44,249 bases of DNA from Synechococcus sp. CS-1325 (GCA_025128135.1 JAHLYW010000037.1:1-44249), one strand, 5' to 3'; shown: positions 1 to 8,664, numbered from the stretch's first letter. Notes: a model not told the origin generated them from the letters alone. Translations and numbers: made by a program.

Positions 1-2
1 CC

Positions 3-722
3 GCCAGCCTGGCGGCGGCGGCCGGGCTGCCCCTGGTCTGGATGGGCAACTTCGGCTGGGACGACATCTACGCCCCGATGGGCGGCGCTTTTCTGGCCTG
101 GGCGGACCATTGCCGCTCCCTCTACCGGCGGGGCGACCACCTGATTCGCTGCCCTTTCTCGCTGGCGATGGACTGGGACCTGCCGCAGACCCGGGTCGGG
201 CTGACAGCGGCGGCTCCCCGGCTGGATCCCGACTTGCTGCGCGAGCAGCTCGCCCTGCCGGAGCAACGGCAGCGCTGCGTTCTGGTGAGTTTCGGCGGCA
301 TGGGCTTCCCGCTCAGTCCAGCACTGTTCGATCGCTGGCCTCACTGGTGCTTCCTCAGCTCCGACCCCGGTAGCGCCACTGCCCCCAACGTGCGCCTGCT
401 GCCCCCCGGGGTGCGCCCCGTGGAGCTGATGCCCCTGTGCGGGCGGATGATCAGCAAGGCCGGCTACAGCAGTTTCTGCGAGGCGCTCAGCCATGGGCTG
501 GGCATCCATCTGGTGGAGCGCCAGGGTTTTGCCGAGGCGGCCGTGATGGAGCGGGAGCTGCGGCGCTGCGGCCCGCACCGGTTGCTGAGCCAGGCCCAGT
601 TGCTTGATGGCGACTGGCAGCTCGACCTTCCTCTGCTCCCGGCCAGCGGGGCGGCCCTGGAGCTGGGCGGGGCCGAACGGGCGGCTGAGGCGATTGAGAA
701 GGTCGCGGCCCTGGCGTGCTGA
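3..722 (+). CDS. GT-B glycosyltransferase-like protein (5' partial)
   Basis: The frame is open from the left edge, so the N-terminus is outside the window and about 239 residues remain. What is visible resembles the C-terminal half of a GT-B fold enzyme of the MurG / family 28 type. It has a GNFGWDDIY segment, like the one seen in the glycosyltransferase-like domain of arabinokinases, then a VLVSFGG strand-turn typical of the start of the second Rossmann domain. Near the end MISKAGYSSFCEALSHG matches the nucleotide-sugar binding loop (KxGYxxxxEAL.HG). The acceptor and donor cannot be told from sequence. The stop codon is followed by a 684 bp gap. I infer a cytoplasmic or membrane-associated sugar transferase; a non-catalytic homologue is possible. 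Confidence 0.6.
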   Translation, partial: ASLAAAAGLPLVWMGNFGWDDIYAPMGGAFLAWADHCRSLYRRGDHLIRCPFSLAMDWDLPQTRVGLTAAAPRLDPDLLREQLALPEQRQRCVLVSFGGMGFPLSPALFDRWPHWCFLSSDPGSATAPNVRLLPPGVRPVELMPLCGRMISKAGYSSFCEALSHGLGIHLVERQGFAEAAVMERELRRCGPHRLLSQAQLLDGDWQLDLPLLPASGAALELGGAERAAEAIEKVAALAC

Positions 723-1406
723 ATGGCGCTGCCACCCGGCGGCGCAGCCCTTCTGGTGTGATAGGCAACAGATCTAATCACACCAATCAGTAGTTCTGAT
801 CATCGGCAATGATGCCGGGCTGAGCATCAGAAATCCTTGTGACTGGCAGTGATGTGATCCTGGTGTGCCAGTTCTGATAATGAGTGGACGGTTGTGCGAC
901 TGTCACTTATCACAAGTTGAACGGGGGGATCTTTTGAGAAATTACCGCTGATTCAAGCCCGCCGCGATGTATCCATCCATCTCTCCGACGAGCCCACCAG
1001 TTTTCATTCCTCCTCTCTCTGTCTGTTGAGCTTGCGCGTTGAGCTTGCTCCTTGAGCGGATTGTTTGTTGCCCTGTTCGCTGATCAGTCTGAATTCCTGC
1101 TCAACAGGACCTCTGTTCAGCCCGATTTCTCTCGGCTCGGATCATCGGCCCTCGTTGGGTCGGTCTCGATCTTTTTTGCAGCATCCTGCAGCCTACCCGC
1201 GCTGAGTTTCCTGTTCGGCTCGGGCATCCAGATCAGGCTTCATTCATTCGATTCCTCATTCATCCAGCCCTGATTCTTTTGTCGCCACGGCGACACCAAC
1301 AGGCTTTTTTGTACGGCATGGTCCGCGGGGTTGATCCTCGGGGATTCGGCCCACCGATCCGGCCCAGTGGCCCCTTCGACCCGTCCCTTCCCCCACCAGC
1401 AACGGT
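723..1406. other. 684 bp intergenic region with two inverted repeats
   Basis: No convincing gene is seen here. Two hairpins lie downstream of the glycosyltransferase gene: GGTGTGAT (755-762) pairs with ATCACACC (777-784), and ACTGGCA (842-848) pairs with TGCCAGT (866-872). Neither is followed by a T-run, so intrinsic termination is not shown. The stretch around 770-960 is clearly richer in A/T than its surroundings and may hold the promoter of the downstream endolysin-like gene. Confidence 0.4.
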
Positions 1407-2168
1407 TTGCGCACCTTTTTCTCCCATTCCCTCAAGCTGCTCCTCCCTGCAGTGCTGTTCGGCCTGATGGGGCCTGCCCAGGCTTCCGTCTGGGACACCA
1501 TCCGCCGCAACACCACTCCCAACGATTCCCTCGAACCCAACTCCGTCGCCGTGGTGGCGCCCGAGGAAGCGGTGGATCAACCCCGTTCCTTCGCGATCAC
1601 TCCGGAGCGACGCGCCCTGCTCAACACGATCCGTTTCGCTGAGGGCACCTGGGCCAACGGCCACGATCAGGGTTACTGGATTCTGTTCGGCGGCTCCCTG
1701 ATGGCCTCCCTGGATCGCCATCCCAACCGGGTGATGCGCACCACGGGCTATGCCAGTGCCGCCGCCGGGGCCTACCAGTTCATGCCTCCCACCTGGGCGA
1801 TCGCCAGCAACAGGCTGGGTCTTCAGGGGTTCGGCCCGGATGTGCAGGACCAGGCGGCGATCTTCCTGATTCGCCATCGGGGCGCCCTTCACCTGGCCGA
1901 TCGCGGCGAGATGACACCGGAACTGGCCGCCCGGCTGGCGCCCGAGTGGGCCTCCTTCCCCACCCTGGCCGGCCGCAGCTTCTATGGCCAGCCGGTGAAG
2001 CGTTTCGCCGAGCTCAAGGGTTTTTATGAGGCCAACCTGGCCAGCCTGCGGGCTGGCCTGAACAGCCGCCGCGCTGAAATCGCCAGCGCTCCCAAACCCC
2101 GCTCCGAGAGCTGCGAGCCCGGTTCCCTGGCCTGTGCCCTTCAGGAGGCCAGCCTCGCCACCCCCTGA
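1407..2168 (+). CDS. Secreted lambda-type endolysin (GH104-like muramidase)
   Basis: A 253-residue protein related to the phage lambda lysozyme R family (glycoside hydrolase 104), which cleaves the MurNAc-GlcNAc bond of peptidoglycan as a lytic transglycosylase. The visible match begins at LLNTIRFAEGTW, where the Glu of AEGT is the expected catalytic acid. It continues through GYWILFGG, a His-Pro-Asn-Arg segment, SAAAGAYQFMPPTW and a DRGEM/WASFP block, all in the order found in lambda R. Unlike the phage enzyme it starts with an N-terminal signal peptide (residues 1-26, ending AQA), so it should act in the periplasm. That signal peptide supports the TTG start; an internal ATG would remove it. 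About 60 Pro/Ser-rich residues trail the domain. It is a host wall-remodelling enzyme or a domesticated phage gene. Confidence 0.8.
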   Translation: MRTFFSHSLKLLLPAVLFGLMGPAQASVWDTIRRNTTPNDSLEPNSVAVVAPEEAVDQPRSFAITPERRALLNTIRFAEGTWANGHDQGYWILFGGSLMASLDRHPNRVMRTTGYASAAAGAYQFMPPTWAIASNRLGLQGFGPDVQDQAAIFLIRHRGALHLADRGEMTPELAARLAPEWASFPTLAGRSFYGQPVKRFAELKGFYEANLASLRAGLNSRRAEIASAPKPRSESCEPGSLACALQEASLATP

Positions 2169-2192
2169 CCGGCGCCCTCGCCCCAGGCCAGC

Positions 2193-3032
2193 TCAGCCCT
2201 GACCGTCGCCGGCCAGGGGCGGCTTGCCCACCGTTCGCTGGGCCACCAGGTAGGCCAGCACCGCACAGGCCCCGAACCCCAGGCTGTTGCGCAGCACCGG
2301 CAGCAGGTCCGAGGTGCGGGTGACCACCGGCCCGAGCCCGAACACCAGGAACAGCATTCCCCAGAGGGGTGAGAGAAGCAGCACCCAGCTCCAGGCCACC
2401 CGGTCTCCCTCCTTGCGCGGGTAGGCGGCAAAACCCACGATCAGGCCGCCCAGCACCGAAGTGCAGAAGGTGAGCAGCCACTGTTCCTGGGGCAGGCCAG
2501 GCACCACCTGGCAGCCGCCCCGCTCCAGACAGCTTTCCACGGCCGTGAGGGCATCGACGATCGCCCCGTCCTCGCCGTGGTCGCGCACGTAGTACTGGTT
2601 GCCGTAGCGGGTCTGCAGCTCCACCCAGAAGGTGCGCGGCATCAGGGCGAACAGGGCATCGCCCACGTTGAAGTTGAGCAGGTTGCCGCCGCGGGGATCA
2701 GCCACCAGCACGAGGCTGCGCTCATCGAGCCCCCAGAACTGCTTCACCGCCAGTCCCGGCGTGCGCTCGTACTGGGTGAGAACCCGCAACTTCCAGCCGC
2801 TGCTGGCTTCGAAGGCATCCAACTGGGTTTCCAGGCTGCTTCGCTGGCCGTCGGTGAGGGCCCGGGCCAGGTCGATCACGGGCGTGAGGTGATCGGGCAG
2901 CAGCGAGGGGTTGTCGGCAGCCCAGGCCGGGGAGCCCAGCGGCGTGACCAGCAGCAGCAGGCCGGCCACCAGGCCGAGCAGGCTGCCGATGGCGCCGCGG
3001 TGGCGGTGCGGTGATCCGGCGGCTTGACCCAT
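2193..3032 (-). CDS. psb32: TPM-domain thylakoid protein, Psb32-like
   Basis: A 279-residue protein with an N-terminal signal/anchor segment (about residues 16-38, ending AWA), a TPM domain (about 45-170: LLPDHLTPVIDLARALTD at its start, then a conserved LRVLTQYERTPG strand), and three C-terminal hydrophobic helices (about 183-205, 215-240, 250-268). This architecture is that of cyanobacterial Psb32 and plant TLP18.3, which support photosystem II repair on the lumenal side of the thylakoid. The TPM fold in the plant protein has been reported to have phosphatase activity. The ATG start lies 48 bp from the divergent MidA-like gene, so the two probably share a promoter region. The family call is good; the specific Psb32 assignment rests on domain order and on the cyanobacterial setting. 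Confidence 0.75.
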   Translation of the reverse strand: MGQAAGSPHRHRGAIGSLLGLVAGLLLLVTPLGSPAWAADNPSLLPDHLTPVIDLARALTDGQRSSLETQLDAFEASSGWKLRVLTQYERTPGLAVKQFWGLDERSLVLVADPRGGNLLNFNVGDALFALMPRTFWVELQTRYGNQYYVRDHGEDGAIVDALTAVESCLERGGCQVVPGLPQEQWLLTFCTSVLGGLIVGFAAYPRKEGDRVAWSWVLLLSPLWGMLFLVFGLGPVVTRTSDLLPVLRNSLGFGACAVLAYLVAQRTVGKPPLAGDGQG

Positions 3033-3080
3033 GCGGCTGCTTCAGTGACCCTGCATTCTCCCCGACCCAGGGCGCCCACC

Positions 3081-4271
3081 GTGTCCGTTCCAGGCTGGTT
3101 GCAACAGCGCCTCACGGCGGCAGGCGGCCGCGTGCCCTTCGCCCTGTTCATGGAGTGGGCGCTGCATGACCCTGAGCACGGCGCCTATGGGGCGGGGCGG
3201 CTGCGGATCGGCACCCAGGCTGATTTCGTCACGGCGCCGTCGCTGGGCAGCGACTTCGCCGCCCTGCTTGCCCCCCAGATCGCCGAGTGGCTGCAGGAGC
3301 TTGCCTCGGCTGATCCGGCGGCAACCCTCTCCCTGGTGGAGGCTGGCCCCGGTGAGGGCGATCTGGCCCTCCAGCTGGCCACAGCCCTGGCCACCGGCTG
3401 GCCGGCGCTGGCGGCCCGCACCGAGCTGGTGCTGGTGGAACCCAACGCCGGCATGGTGAGGCGCCAGCGCCAGCGCCTGCAGGCTTGTCCCCTGCCGATC
3501 CGCTGGAGCGGCTTCGATCAGCTGGCGGCCCGGCCCCTGCTGGGCGTGGTGCTGGCCCATGAGGTGCTCGATGCCCTGGCGGTGGAGCGGATCATCCGGG
3601 TCGGTGACGCCTGGCACCGCCAGTGCGTGGCTCTGCATCGGGGGATGTTGCGGCTGGAGCCGGGCGAGCCCCTGGAGCCGGCGGCGGTTGCGGCGCTGCA
3701 GCCGCTCGGACTGGAACCGGCCGGGGAGCAGCGGCCGGCCGGCTGGTGCACGGAGCTGCATCCGGGCCTGGCCCCCTGGCTGACGGCCTGCGGCCAGGCG
3801 CTCGGGCGGGGGCGCCTGCTGGTGATCGACTACGCCCTGGAGGCCTGGCGCTACTACGCGCCCCAGCGTGCCAATGGCACCCTGATGGCCTACCGGGGCC
3901 AGCGGGCCAGCGCCGATCCCCTTGCCGAACCGGGAAGCTGGGACCTCACGGCCCACCTCTGCATCGACAGCCTGCTGGCCGCCGCCGCCGCCGGAGGCTG
4001 GAGCTTCCTCGGCCAGCGTCGCCAGGGGGAAGCCCTGCTGGCCCTCGGCTTGGCGGAGCGCCTGCATGGGCTGCAGCACCAGGGCGCGGCCGATCTGGCT
4101 GATCTGCTCAGCCGCCGTGAGGCGCTGCTGCGGCTGGTGGATCCGCTGGCCCTCGGTGATTTCCGCTGGCTGGCCTTTGGCCGTGGGACGGCCCACCAGC
4201 CCCTGTTTCTGGCCGATCCAGCGCCGGTGAGTGCTGCAACGGGCACAACCGCTCCGCCCGCTGCGGCTTAG
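3081..4271 (+). CDS. MidA/NDUFAF7-family SAM-dependent methyltransferase
   Basis: A protein of about 396 residues from the GTG chosen here. The N-terminal block VPFALFMEWALHDPEHGAYG, followed by DFVTAPSLGSDFAALLAPQIAEWL, is the signature of the MidA (DUF185) methyltransferases. The SAM-binding loop is VEAGPGEGDLALQLA, and LLGVVLAHEVLDALAVERI is the conserved later motif (HEVLDALP-like). In mitochondria the homologue NDUFAF7 dimethylates an arginine of a complex I subunit; the bacterial substrate is unknown. A TTG at 3024 and a GTG at 3045 are also in frame, but the TTG would overlap the divergent gene, so 3081 is preferred. It is followed 36 bp later by a type II NADH dehydrogenase, and a shared transcript is likely. 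Confidence 0.85.
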   Translation: MSVPGWLQQRLTAAGGRVPFALFMEWALHDPEHGAYGAGRLRIGTQADFVTAPSLGSDFAALLAPQIAEWLQELASADPAATLSLVEAGPGEGDLALQLATALATGWPALAARTELVLVEPNAGMVRRQRQRLQACPLPIRWSGFDQLAARPLLGVVLAHEVLDALAVERIIRVGDAWHRQCVALHRGMLRLEPGEPLEPAAVAALQPLGLEPAGEQRPAGWCTELHPGLAPWLTACGQALGRGRLLVIDYALEAWRYYAPQRANGTLMAYRGQRASADPLAEPGSWDLTAHLCIDSLLAAAAAGGWSFLGQRRQGEALLALGLAERLHGLQHQGAADLADLLSRREALLRLVDPLALGDFRWLAFGRGTAHQPLFLADPAPVSAATGTTAPPAAA

Positions 4272-4307
4272 GACGACCCGACGACGGGTTGGTGGGGGAG
4301 GTGGGCG

Positions 4308-5729
4308 ATGGCGCCTGAACGGTTTTTTCTCGAACTCGAGCCCCCCGCCGCCGCCGAGCCCCACTGGCCCCATGTGGTGGTGGTGGGTGGCGGCTTCGCC
4401 GGGGTGCGGGTCTGCCAGGCCCTGGCCAACCGGCCGGTGCGGGTCACCCTGATCGACAAACGCAACTTCAATCTGTTCCAGCCTCTGCTGTATCAGGTGG
4501 CATCGGGGCTGGTCTCGGCGGCCGATGTGGCCTCGCCACTGCGGCAGATGGTCGGCCAGGCGCCGAATGTGCAGGTGCTGCTGGGGGAGGTCGTCGATCT
4601 CGATCTGGAGCGACGCGAGCTGCTGTTCAACGGTCACCACTACAGCTACGACCAGCTGGTGCTCGCCTGCGGTTCCGGCAGCGCCTACTTCGGCCACGAG
4701 GAATGGCGGCCGCTGGCGCCGCCGATGAAGATCCTCGAGCACGCCCAGGAGATCCGCCGCCGGCTGCTGATGTCCCTGGAGGAGGCCGAGCAGAGCACCG
4801 ATCCGCAGCGTCGCCGCTTCCTGCAGACCGTGGTGGTGGTGGGGGCCGGACCGGCCGGCTGCGAGCTGGCCGGCTCCCTGATCGAGTTGATGCACAGCGC
4901 CATCCGCCGGGATTTCAAGCAACTGCGGGTGGAGGGTTGCCGGGTGGTGCTGGTCGATGCGGTGGAGCGGGTGCTGCCGACCATGCATGCCGAACTGGGG
5001 GAGGCGGCGGCGGGGTACCTGGAGCGAAACGGGGTGGAGCTGCGGCTGGGCACCTTGGTGGAGGCGATCGAGCCGGGCAAGGTGCTGCTGAAGGGAGATC
5101 AGGAGCCCCGCTTTCTGGAGGCCGCCACGATCTGCTGGACAGCCGGGGTGCGGGCTTCACGGCTGGGCAAGCTGCTGGCGGAGCGCAGCGGCTGCGATGT
5201 TGATCGATCCGGCCGGGTGCTGGTGGAAGCCGATTTCTCGGTGCCCGGCCACCCGGAAGTGCGGGTGGTGGGCGATCTCTGCTGCTACTGCCACACCGCC
5301 GATGGGGCACCGCTGCCGGGGATGGCCGGGCCGGCGGTGCAGATGGGGGCGTGGGTGGCGAGGGACATCCTGCTCGGCCTCGAAGGCGAGGCCAGCCCAC
5401 CCTTCCGCTGGCTCGATCTCGGCAGCATGGCGGTGATCGGACCTCTGTATGCGGTGGCCGACCTGCGGGGCGTGCGGGTCACCGGTCTGCTCGGCTGGCT
5501 GCTCTGGGGGCTGGCCCACCTGGCCTTCATCCCCGCCACCGAGAACCGCATCACCCTGCTCACCCGCTGGCTGTGGCAGATCGCCACCCGCCAGCGCAGT
5601 GCCCTGCTGATCACCGGCCGCCCGAACCAGCACATCGGCGTCGATGTGGGCCTGGCCCGCGCCCCGGTGCGATCAGCCGGGCCGGCGCTGCAGGACCCGG
5701 CCCTGGCGGTTGATGAGCCGCTCCGGTAG
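4308..5729 (+). CDS. ndbB: Type II NADH dehydrogenase (NDH-2)
   Basis: A 473-residue FAD/NAD(P)-dependent oxidoreductase. The first Rossmann motif is VVVGGGFAGVRV (about residues 25-36, FAD binding). It is followed by NFNLFQPLLYQVASGLVSAADVASPLR, the quinone-site region characteristic of NDH-2. The second dinucleotide motif is VVVVGAGPAGCELAGSL (about 176-190, NADH binding), and VVGDLC is the FAD-binding GD motif. The C-terminus carries a hydrophobic helix (GLLGWLLWGLAHLAFIP) and then an amphipathic tail, consistent with peripheral attachment to the thylakoid or cytoplasmic membrane. NDH-2 transfers electrons from NADH to quinone without proton pumping. Its 3' end overlaps the convergent phosphoesterase gene by 57 bp. 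The ndbB symbol is approximate, since cyanobacteria carry several ndb paralogues. Confidence 0.85.
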   Translation: MAPERFFLELEPPAAAEPHWPHVVVVGGGFAGVRVCQALANRPVRVTLIDKRNFNLFQPLLYQVASGLVSAADVASPLRQMVGQAPNVQVLLGEVVDLDLERRELLFNGHHYSYDQLVLACGSGSAYFGHEEWRPLAPPMKILEHAQEIRRRLLMSLEEAEQSTDPQRRRFLQTVVVVGAGPAGCELAGSLIELMHSAIRRDFKQLRVEGCRVVLVDAVERVLPTMHAELGEAAAGYLERNGVELRLGTLVEAIEPGKVLLKGDQEPRFLEAATICWTAGVRASRLGKLLAERSGCDVDRSGRVLVEADFSVPGHPEVRVVGDLCCYCHTADGAPLPGMAGPAVQMGAWVARDILLGLEGEASPPFRWLDLGSMAVIGPLYAVADLRGVRVTGLLGWLLWGLAHLAFIPATENRITLLTRWLWQIATRQRSALLITGRPNQHIGVDVGLARAPVRSAGPALQDPALAVDEPLR

Positions 5730-6731
5730 GCGGCTCCTCTCCACCGGCCGCATCGTGCGCAGGTTGATCGTGGTGTCGACCGTGCGGCCGCTGCTCCAGG
5801 CGAGGTCGAGCACGGTGAGGGTCTGAAACGGGGCGGCTCCCCCCTGCAACAGCGCCCGCGGCCCGCTGCCGGCGGCGCCGAGCTGGAAGAGATCAAGCCG
5901 CCCCAGCCTGGCTGGGAAGTAGGCGTGCTGGTGGCCGCTGATGTAGGCCGAAACGTCGTGGCGTTCCATCAGCTGGCGCAGGGCATCGGCGCCGTTGAGC
6001 ACGTTGCCGCCATCGTCGCGGCCCCGGGCCACGGCCTGGAGCGGCAGGTGGCCGAGCACCAGGCGCCTTCGGGCCGAGCGGGCGGCTGGCGAGGCGAGGC
6101 TGCGCTCGGCCCAGCGCACCTGCTCGGCCGGCACCAGCGCCGAGGAGGCGTCCCAGACCAGCAGGAACAGGCCGTCCTGCAGGACCGAATAGAAGAATGG
6201 AAAGCCGCTGGCATCGAGAAAATCGAGCCCCAGGCTGCTCTGGCGCCGTCGCCAGAAGCGCGCTGCCTCCTGCCGCTCGCGCTCGAATGTGTAGAGGCCG
6301 CCGGAGCGGCTGGCCGAGGCGTCGTGGTTGCCCATCGCCGGCGCGAAGGGAAGGCCGGCCCGGCGCAGTGGCGCAAGGATGAGCCGTCCGAACGACTCCC
6401 ACATAGCGGTGAGCTGGGCGTTGCTGAGGCTGGTTTTCTGGCCGGCCACCATGTCACCGGCGCAGAGCACCAGATCGGCCTGCAGCGAGGGGATCAGGGC
6501 CACGGCCCGGCCCACCTCCGGGATGTAGCTGGTGGATCCGTAGCTGGCGTTGAGGTCGGAGATCAGCACCAGCCGCAGGTCGGCGCGGGGTGGCAGGGTG
6601 AAACCGGATCCGGATCCGAAGGCCGCCCTCCCCAGCGCGCCTGTCCCCAGCACACCTGTTCCGATCGCACCTGTCCCGATCGCCCCGGCTGTGAGGCCCA
6701 GGAAGCGGCGTCGGGAGAGCGGCGGCTGCAT
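5673..6731 (-). CDS. Tat-exported calcineurin-like metallophosphoesterase
   Basis: A 352-residue protein with a twin-arginine signal (SRRRFLG at residues 6-12) and all five metallophosphoesterase motifs in order: SDLN (about 58), CAGDMV (about 90), GNHD (about 133), GHLP (about 225) and GHQH (about 266). The first motif reads D-L-N rather than the usual D-x-H, so one metal ligand differs from the consensus. The hydrophobic part of the signal peptide consists of five-residue repeats (GxxGT) encoded by near-identical 15 bp units at about 6631-6690. Tat export implies folding with metal in the cytoplasm and action in the periplasm. Substrate is unknown; relatives hydrolyse phosphomonoesters or phosphodiesters. 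It is convergent with, and overlaps, the NDH-2 gene. Confidence 0.85.
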   Translation of the reverse strand: MQPPLSRRRFLGLTAGAIGTGAIGTGVLGTGALGRAAFGSGSGFTLPPRADLRLVLISDLNASYGSTSYIPEVGRAVALIPSLQADLVLCAGDMVAGQKTSLSNAQLTAMWESFGRLILAPLRRAGLPFAPAMGNHDASASRSGGLYTFERERQEAARFWRRRQSSLGLDFLDASGFPFFYSVLQDGLFLLVWDASSALVPAEQVRWAERSLASPAARSARRRLVLGHLPLQAVARGRDDGGNVLNGADALRQLMERHDVSAYISGHQHAYFPARLGRLDLFQLGAAGSGPRALLQGGAAPFQTLTVLDLAWSSGRTVDTTINLRTMRPVERSRLPERLINRQGRVLQRRPG

Positions 6732-6817
6732 GGCCAGACCTTACCAACGGTCAGATCAAGGGCAAGGCAAAGGGAGTGCAGCCCTGGTTTCCTAGGCTGA
6801 GCGATCGGGGAGGCCGG

Positions 6818-6855
6818 GGTGTCGCCCACGGTGTTGATCCCGGTGTCGCCCACGG
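6818..6855. repeat. Two-unit 14 bp direct repeat upstream of the HLIP gene
   Basis: GGTGTCGCCCACGG occurs at 6818-6831 and again at 6842-6855, a 24 bp period, 40-77 bp ahead of the high-light-inducible gene. This could be a duplicated activator site or a simple slippage duplication. A GCGATCGG, one base from the cyanobacterial HIP1 octamer, lies just before it. Confidence 0.5.
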
Positions 6856-6894
6856 CTGCACCGTTCCCCTTCCTGCTCCCTGCACGACAACCCG

Positions 6895-7158
6895 ATGACC
6901 GTCGATCACACCTCCCATGACAACCCGATGATCGACGACACCAGTGCTGAGGGCAAGTTCCAGTACGAACCGGTTGAGCGGTTCGGCGCCAGCATGACGG
7001 GTGATCTGCCCTGGAATGGCGCGGCCCTGGCCGGTGTGGAGCTGCTGAACGGGCGGGTGGCCATGCTGGGATTCCTGGCGGCGATCGTCGGGGAGCTGCT
7101 CACCGGTGAGGGGATCGTCGGTCAGTTGCGCCTGGCTCTGCTCTGGGTTCTGGGCTGA
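6895..7158 (+). CDS. hli: High-light-inducible protein (HLIP / small CAB-like protein)
   Basis: An 87-residue single-helix member of the chlorophyll a/b-binding superfamily. The transmembrane helix holds the diagnostic motif ELLNGRVAMLGFLAAI (about residues 50-65), in which Glu, Asn and Arg are the chlorophyll ligands and the salt-bridge partner. The upstream FxYEPVERFGxSM segment is typical of cyanobacterial HLIPs. These proteins bind chlorophyll and carotenoid, associate with photosystem assembly complexes in the thylakoid membrane, and are induced by strong light and other stress. The start ATG is followed by a second in-frame ATG at 6928, so the first eleven residues are less certain. It is monocistronic, preceded by a short direct repeat. 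Confidence 0.92.
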   Translation: MTVDHTSHDNPMIDDTSAEGKFQYEPVERFGASMTGDLPWNGAALAGVELLNGRVAMLGFLAAIVGELLTGEGIVGQLRLALLWVLG

Positions 7159-7212
7159 GCCGTTGCCCGGCCTGAGCCTTCGCCTGGCCTGCTTCACGCT
7201 TCGTTACATCGC

Positions 7213-7926
7213 TTGCCAGACTCGGTGGGTTGCTTCTCAGTCCCTCCCTTGTCAACGCTTCTGCTCCTGGAACTGTTCACCGGCTTCATGGCCGCTGGCA
7301 TGGCTCTCTGGTTCGTCGTTCTCAATCGCCCCTCGCCCCAGCCAGGCCAAGCCGGCTCCAGAGCTGTTCTCAGGGCGGAGCCGGCTGTCGGCAGTGCTGC
7401 GGTTCGCCGCCTGATCTCCCGCTACGTGCTCAAACAGGGCTGGGCCGTGAACACCGGTCTGCTGGTGCTGCGCCTGGCGATCGGCGTGCTGATGATTCAT
7501 CACGGCCAGGAAAAGCTGGCGGATCCCCAGCAGTTCGCCAACACCTACGTGGCCTCCCTGCACCTGCCCTTCCCCCTCTTCTTCGCCTATGCAGCCGGGT
7601 TCTCCGAGCTGATCGGCAGCTGGCTGCTGATCCTGGGTCTGTTCACACCGGTCGGCGCCCTGGCGATCACCGGCACCATGACCGTCGCGGCCTACCAGCA
7701 CATCCTCACCTCCGGTCTGAACATCTATGTGCTGGAGCTCGTGGCTCTCTACCTGGGCGGCAGCCTCGCCCTGCTGCTGATCGGCCCCGGTCGTTTCTCC
7801 TTTGATGGCGGCATCGTGGCCGGTCTGACCAGCGAGCCGGTGGAGCAGGAGCCGGATGCCGGTGCTGCCCGGCAGGCGGCCCCGATCCTGGTGCGGGTGG
7901 CGGCCGAGGGCTCGCTCAACAGCTGA
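7213..7926 (+). CDS. DoxX-family membrane protein
   Basis: A protein of up to 237 residues with a DoxX core of four transmembrane helices. NTGLLVLRLAIGVLMIHHGQEKL (about residues 80-103) is the typical first helix with its HxGxxKL end. FFAYAAGFSELIGSWLLILGLFTPVGALAI is the second and third block, and a final helix precedes a short charged tail. An extra hydrophobic segment (LLLLELFTGFMAAGMALWFVVL) lies at the N-terminus and favours a start upstream of the ATG at 7288; TTG codons at 7213 or 7249 are candidates. DoxX-like proteins are linked to respiratory quinone or thiol-oxidative stress functions, but the role here is unknown. The gene ends 33 bp from the convergent Coq4-like gene. Confidence 0.8.
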   Translation: MPDSVGCFSVPPLSTLLLLELFTGFMAAGMALWFVVLNRPSPQPGQAGSRAVLRAEPAVGSAAVRRLISRYVLKQGWAVNTGLLVLRLAIGVLMIHHGQEKLADPQQFANTYVASLHLPFPLFFAYAAGFSELIGSWLLILGLFTPVGALAITGTMTVAAYQHILTSGLNIYVLELVALYLGGSLALLLIGPGRFSFDGGIVAGLTSEPVEQEPDAGAARQAAPILVRVAAEGSLNS

Positions 7927-7959
7927 GCTTCTCCACCGCGTTTCACGGCTGAGGATGCT

Positions 7960-8664
7960 TCAACTGGTGCTTCCCAGCGGTGGGCCCGATGGAAGATTCA
8001 GTTCGTTGCGCCAGTCGCTGAGCGGCTTCTGCCAGCCTTCCTCCCAGCGCTGGGCGAACAGGGGCTGAGCCTGACGGCCCATCTCCAGACCGGTGCGAAT
8101 CGCTTCGACCAGATCAGCCAGCTGCTCAGCTTCGAACAGGGTGGTTGAAAGCAGTGCCTGGGCTGTGAGCAGGCTGGCCAGGGGATAGGGGAACTGGCTG
8201 AGGTGGAAGGCCTGCAGACCGATCTCACCGTGCGTCGAGCTGTCGAAGCCGGTGATCAGGTGCCACAGGTCGTGGGTCTGACTCAGCCGCAGCTCGACAT
8301 ACTCGGCGTCGCTGTTCGGCACCATGCCGGCGTGCAGGTTGGGGTCATAGCCGAGGCGGGCAAGCTCAGCGGCATAGGCGTGGCCGAGCGTGTTGCTCGG
8401 CAGGGCAGCCAGGGCCTCCAGGTTCTGGGGCCCGGGGATGTAGCGCTCGCGGATCAGCGCCGCGCAGGCGGGATCGTGACCCAGGTGCTCGGCGGCCAGT
8501 GCATAGGACGGGGTGGCCAGCAGGGCGTCGGTGAGGGCCCCGACCAGCTCGAGGTCATCGTCGCCACCGGTCATGGCCAGGAAGGTGCCCAGCACACGGA
8601 AGGGGGAGGGCTCGGGAGCGGCAGGCCGGGCGGAGCCGACCCCGGCGTTGGGGAGAAAGGCCAT
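7960..8664 (-). CDS. Coq4-family protein
   Basis: A 234-residue protein of the Coq4 family. It carries HDLWHLITGF (about residues 131-140), the HDxxH zinc motif of Coq4, with a later Glu of the helix GEIGLQAFHLSQ in the expected position. It also has the family features R..YIPGPQNLEALAALPSNTLGHAYA and a C-terminal MGRQAQPLFAQRWEEGW helix. In eukaryotes Coq4 organises ubiquinone biosynthesis and has been proposed to act on the C1 position of the ring. Cyanobacteria make plastoquinone, so the substrate here is likely different or the protein binds prenyl lipids. It is divergent from a TetR regulator, with a palindrome in the gap. Confidence 0.85.
   Translation of the reverse strand: MAFLPNAGVGSARPAAPEPSPFRVLGTFLAMTGGDDDLELVGALTDALLATPSYALAAEHLGHDPACAALIRERYIPGPQNLEALAALPSNTLGHAYAAELARLGYDPNLHAGMVPNSDAEYVELRLSQTHDLWHLITGFDSSTHGEIGLQAFHLSQFPYPLASLLTAQALLSTTLFEAEQLADLVEAIRTGLEMGRQAQPLFAQRWEEGWQKPLSDWRNELNLPSGPPLGSTS

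Noticed and set aside
1052..1273. 73-codon frame before the endolysin-like gene
   Set aside because: No ribosome-binding site, no recognisable pattern, Ser/Phe-rich content matching the local base skew.
3042..4988. Long open frame on the minus strand opposite the MidA and NDH-2 genes
   Set aside because: It is His/Gln/Gly-rich with no domain, exactly antisense to two well-supported genes; typical of GC-rich DNA.
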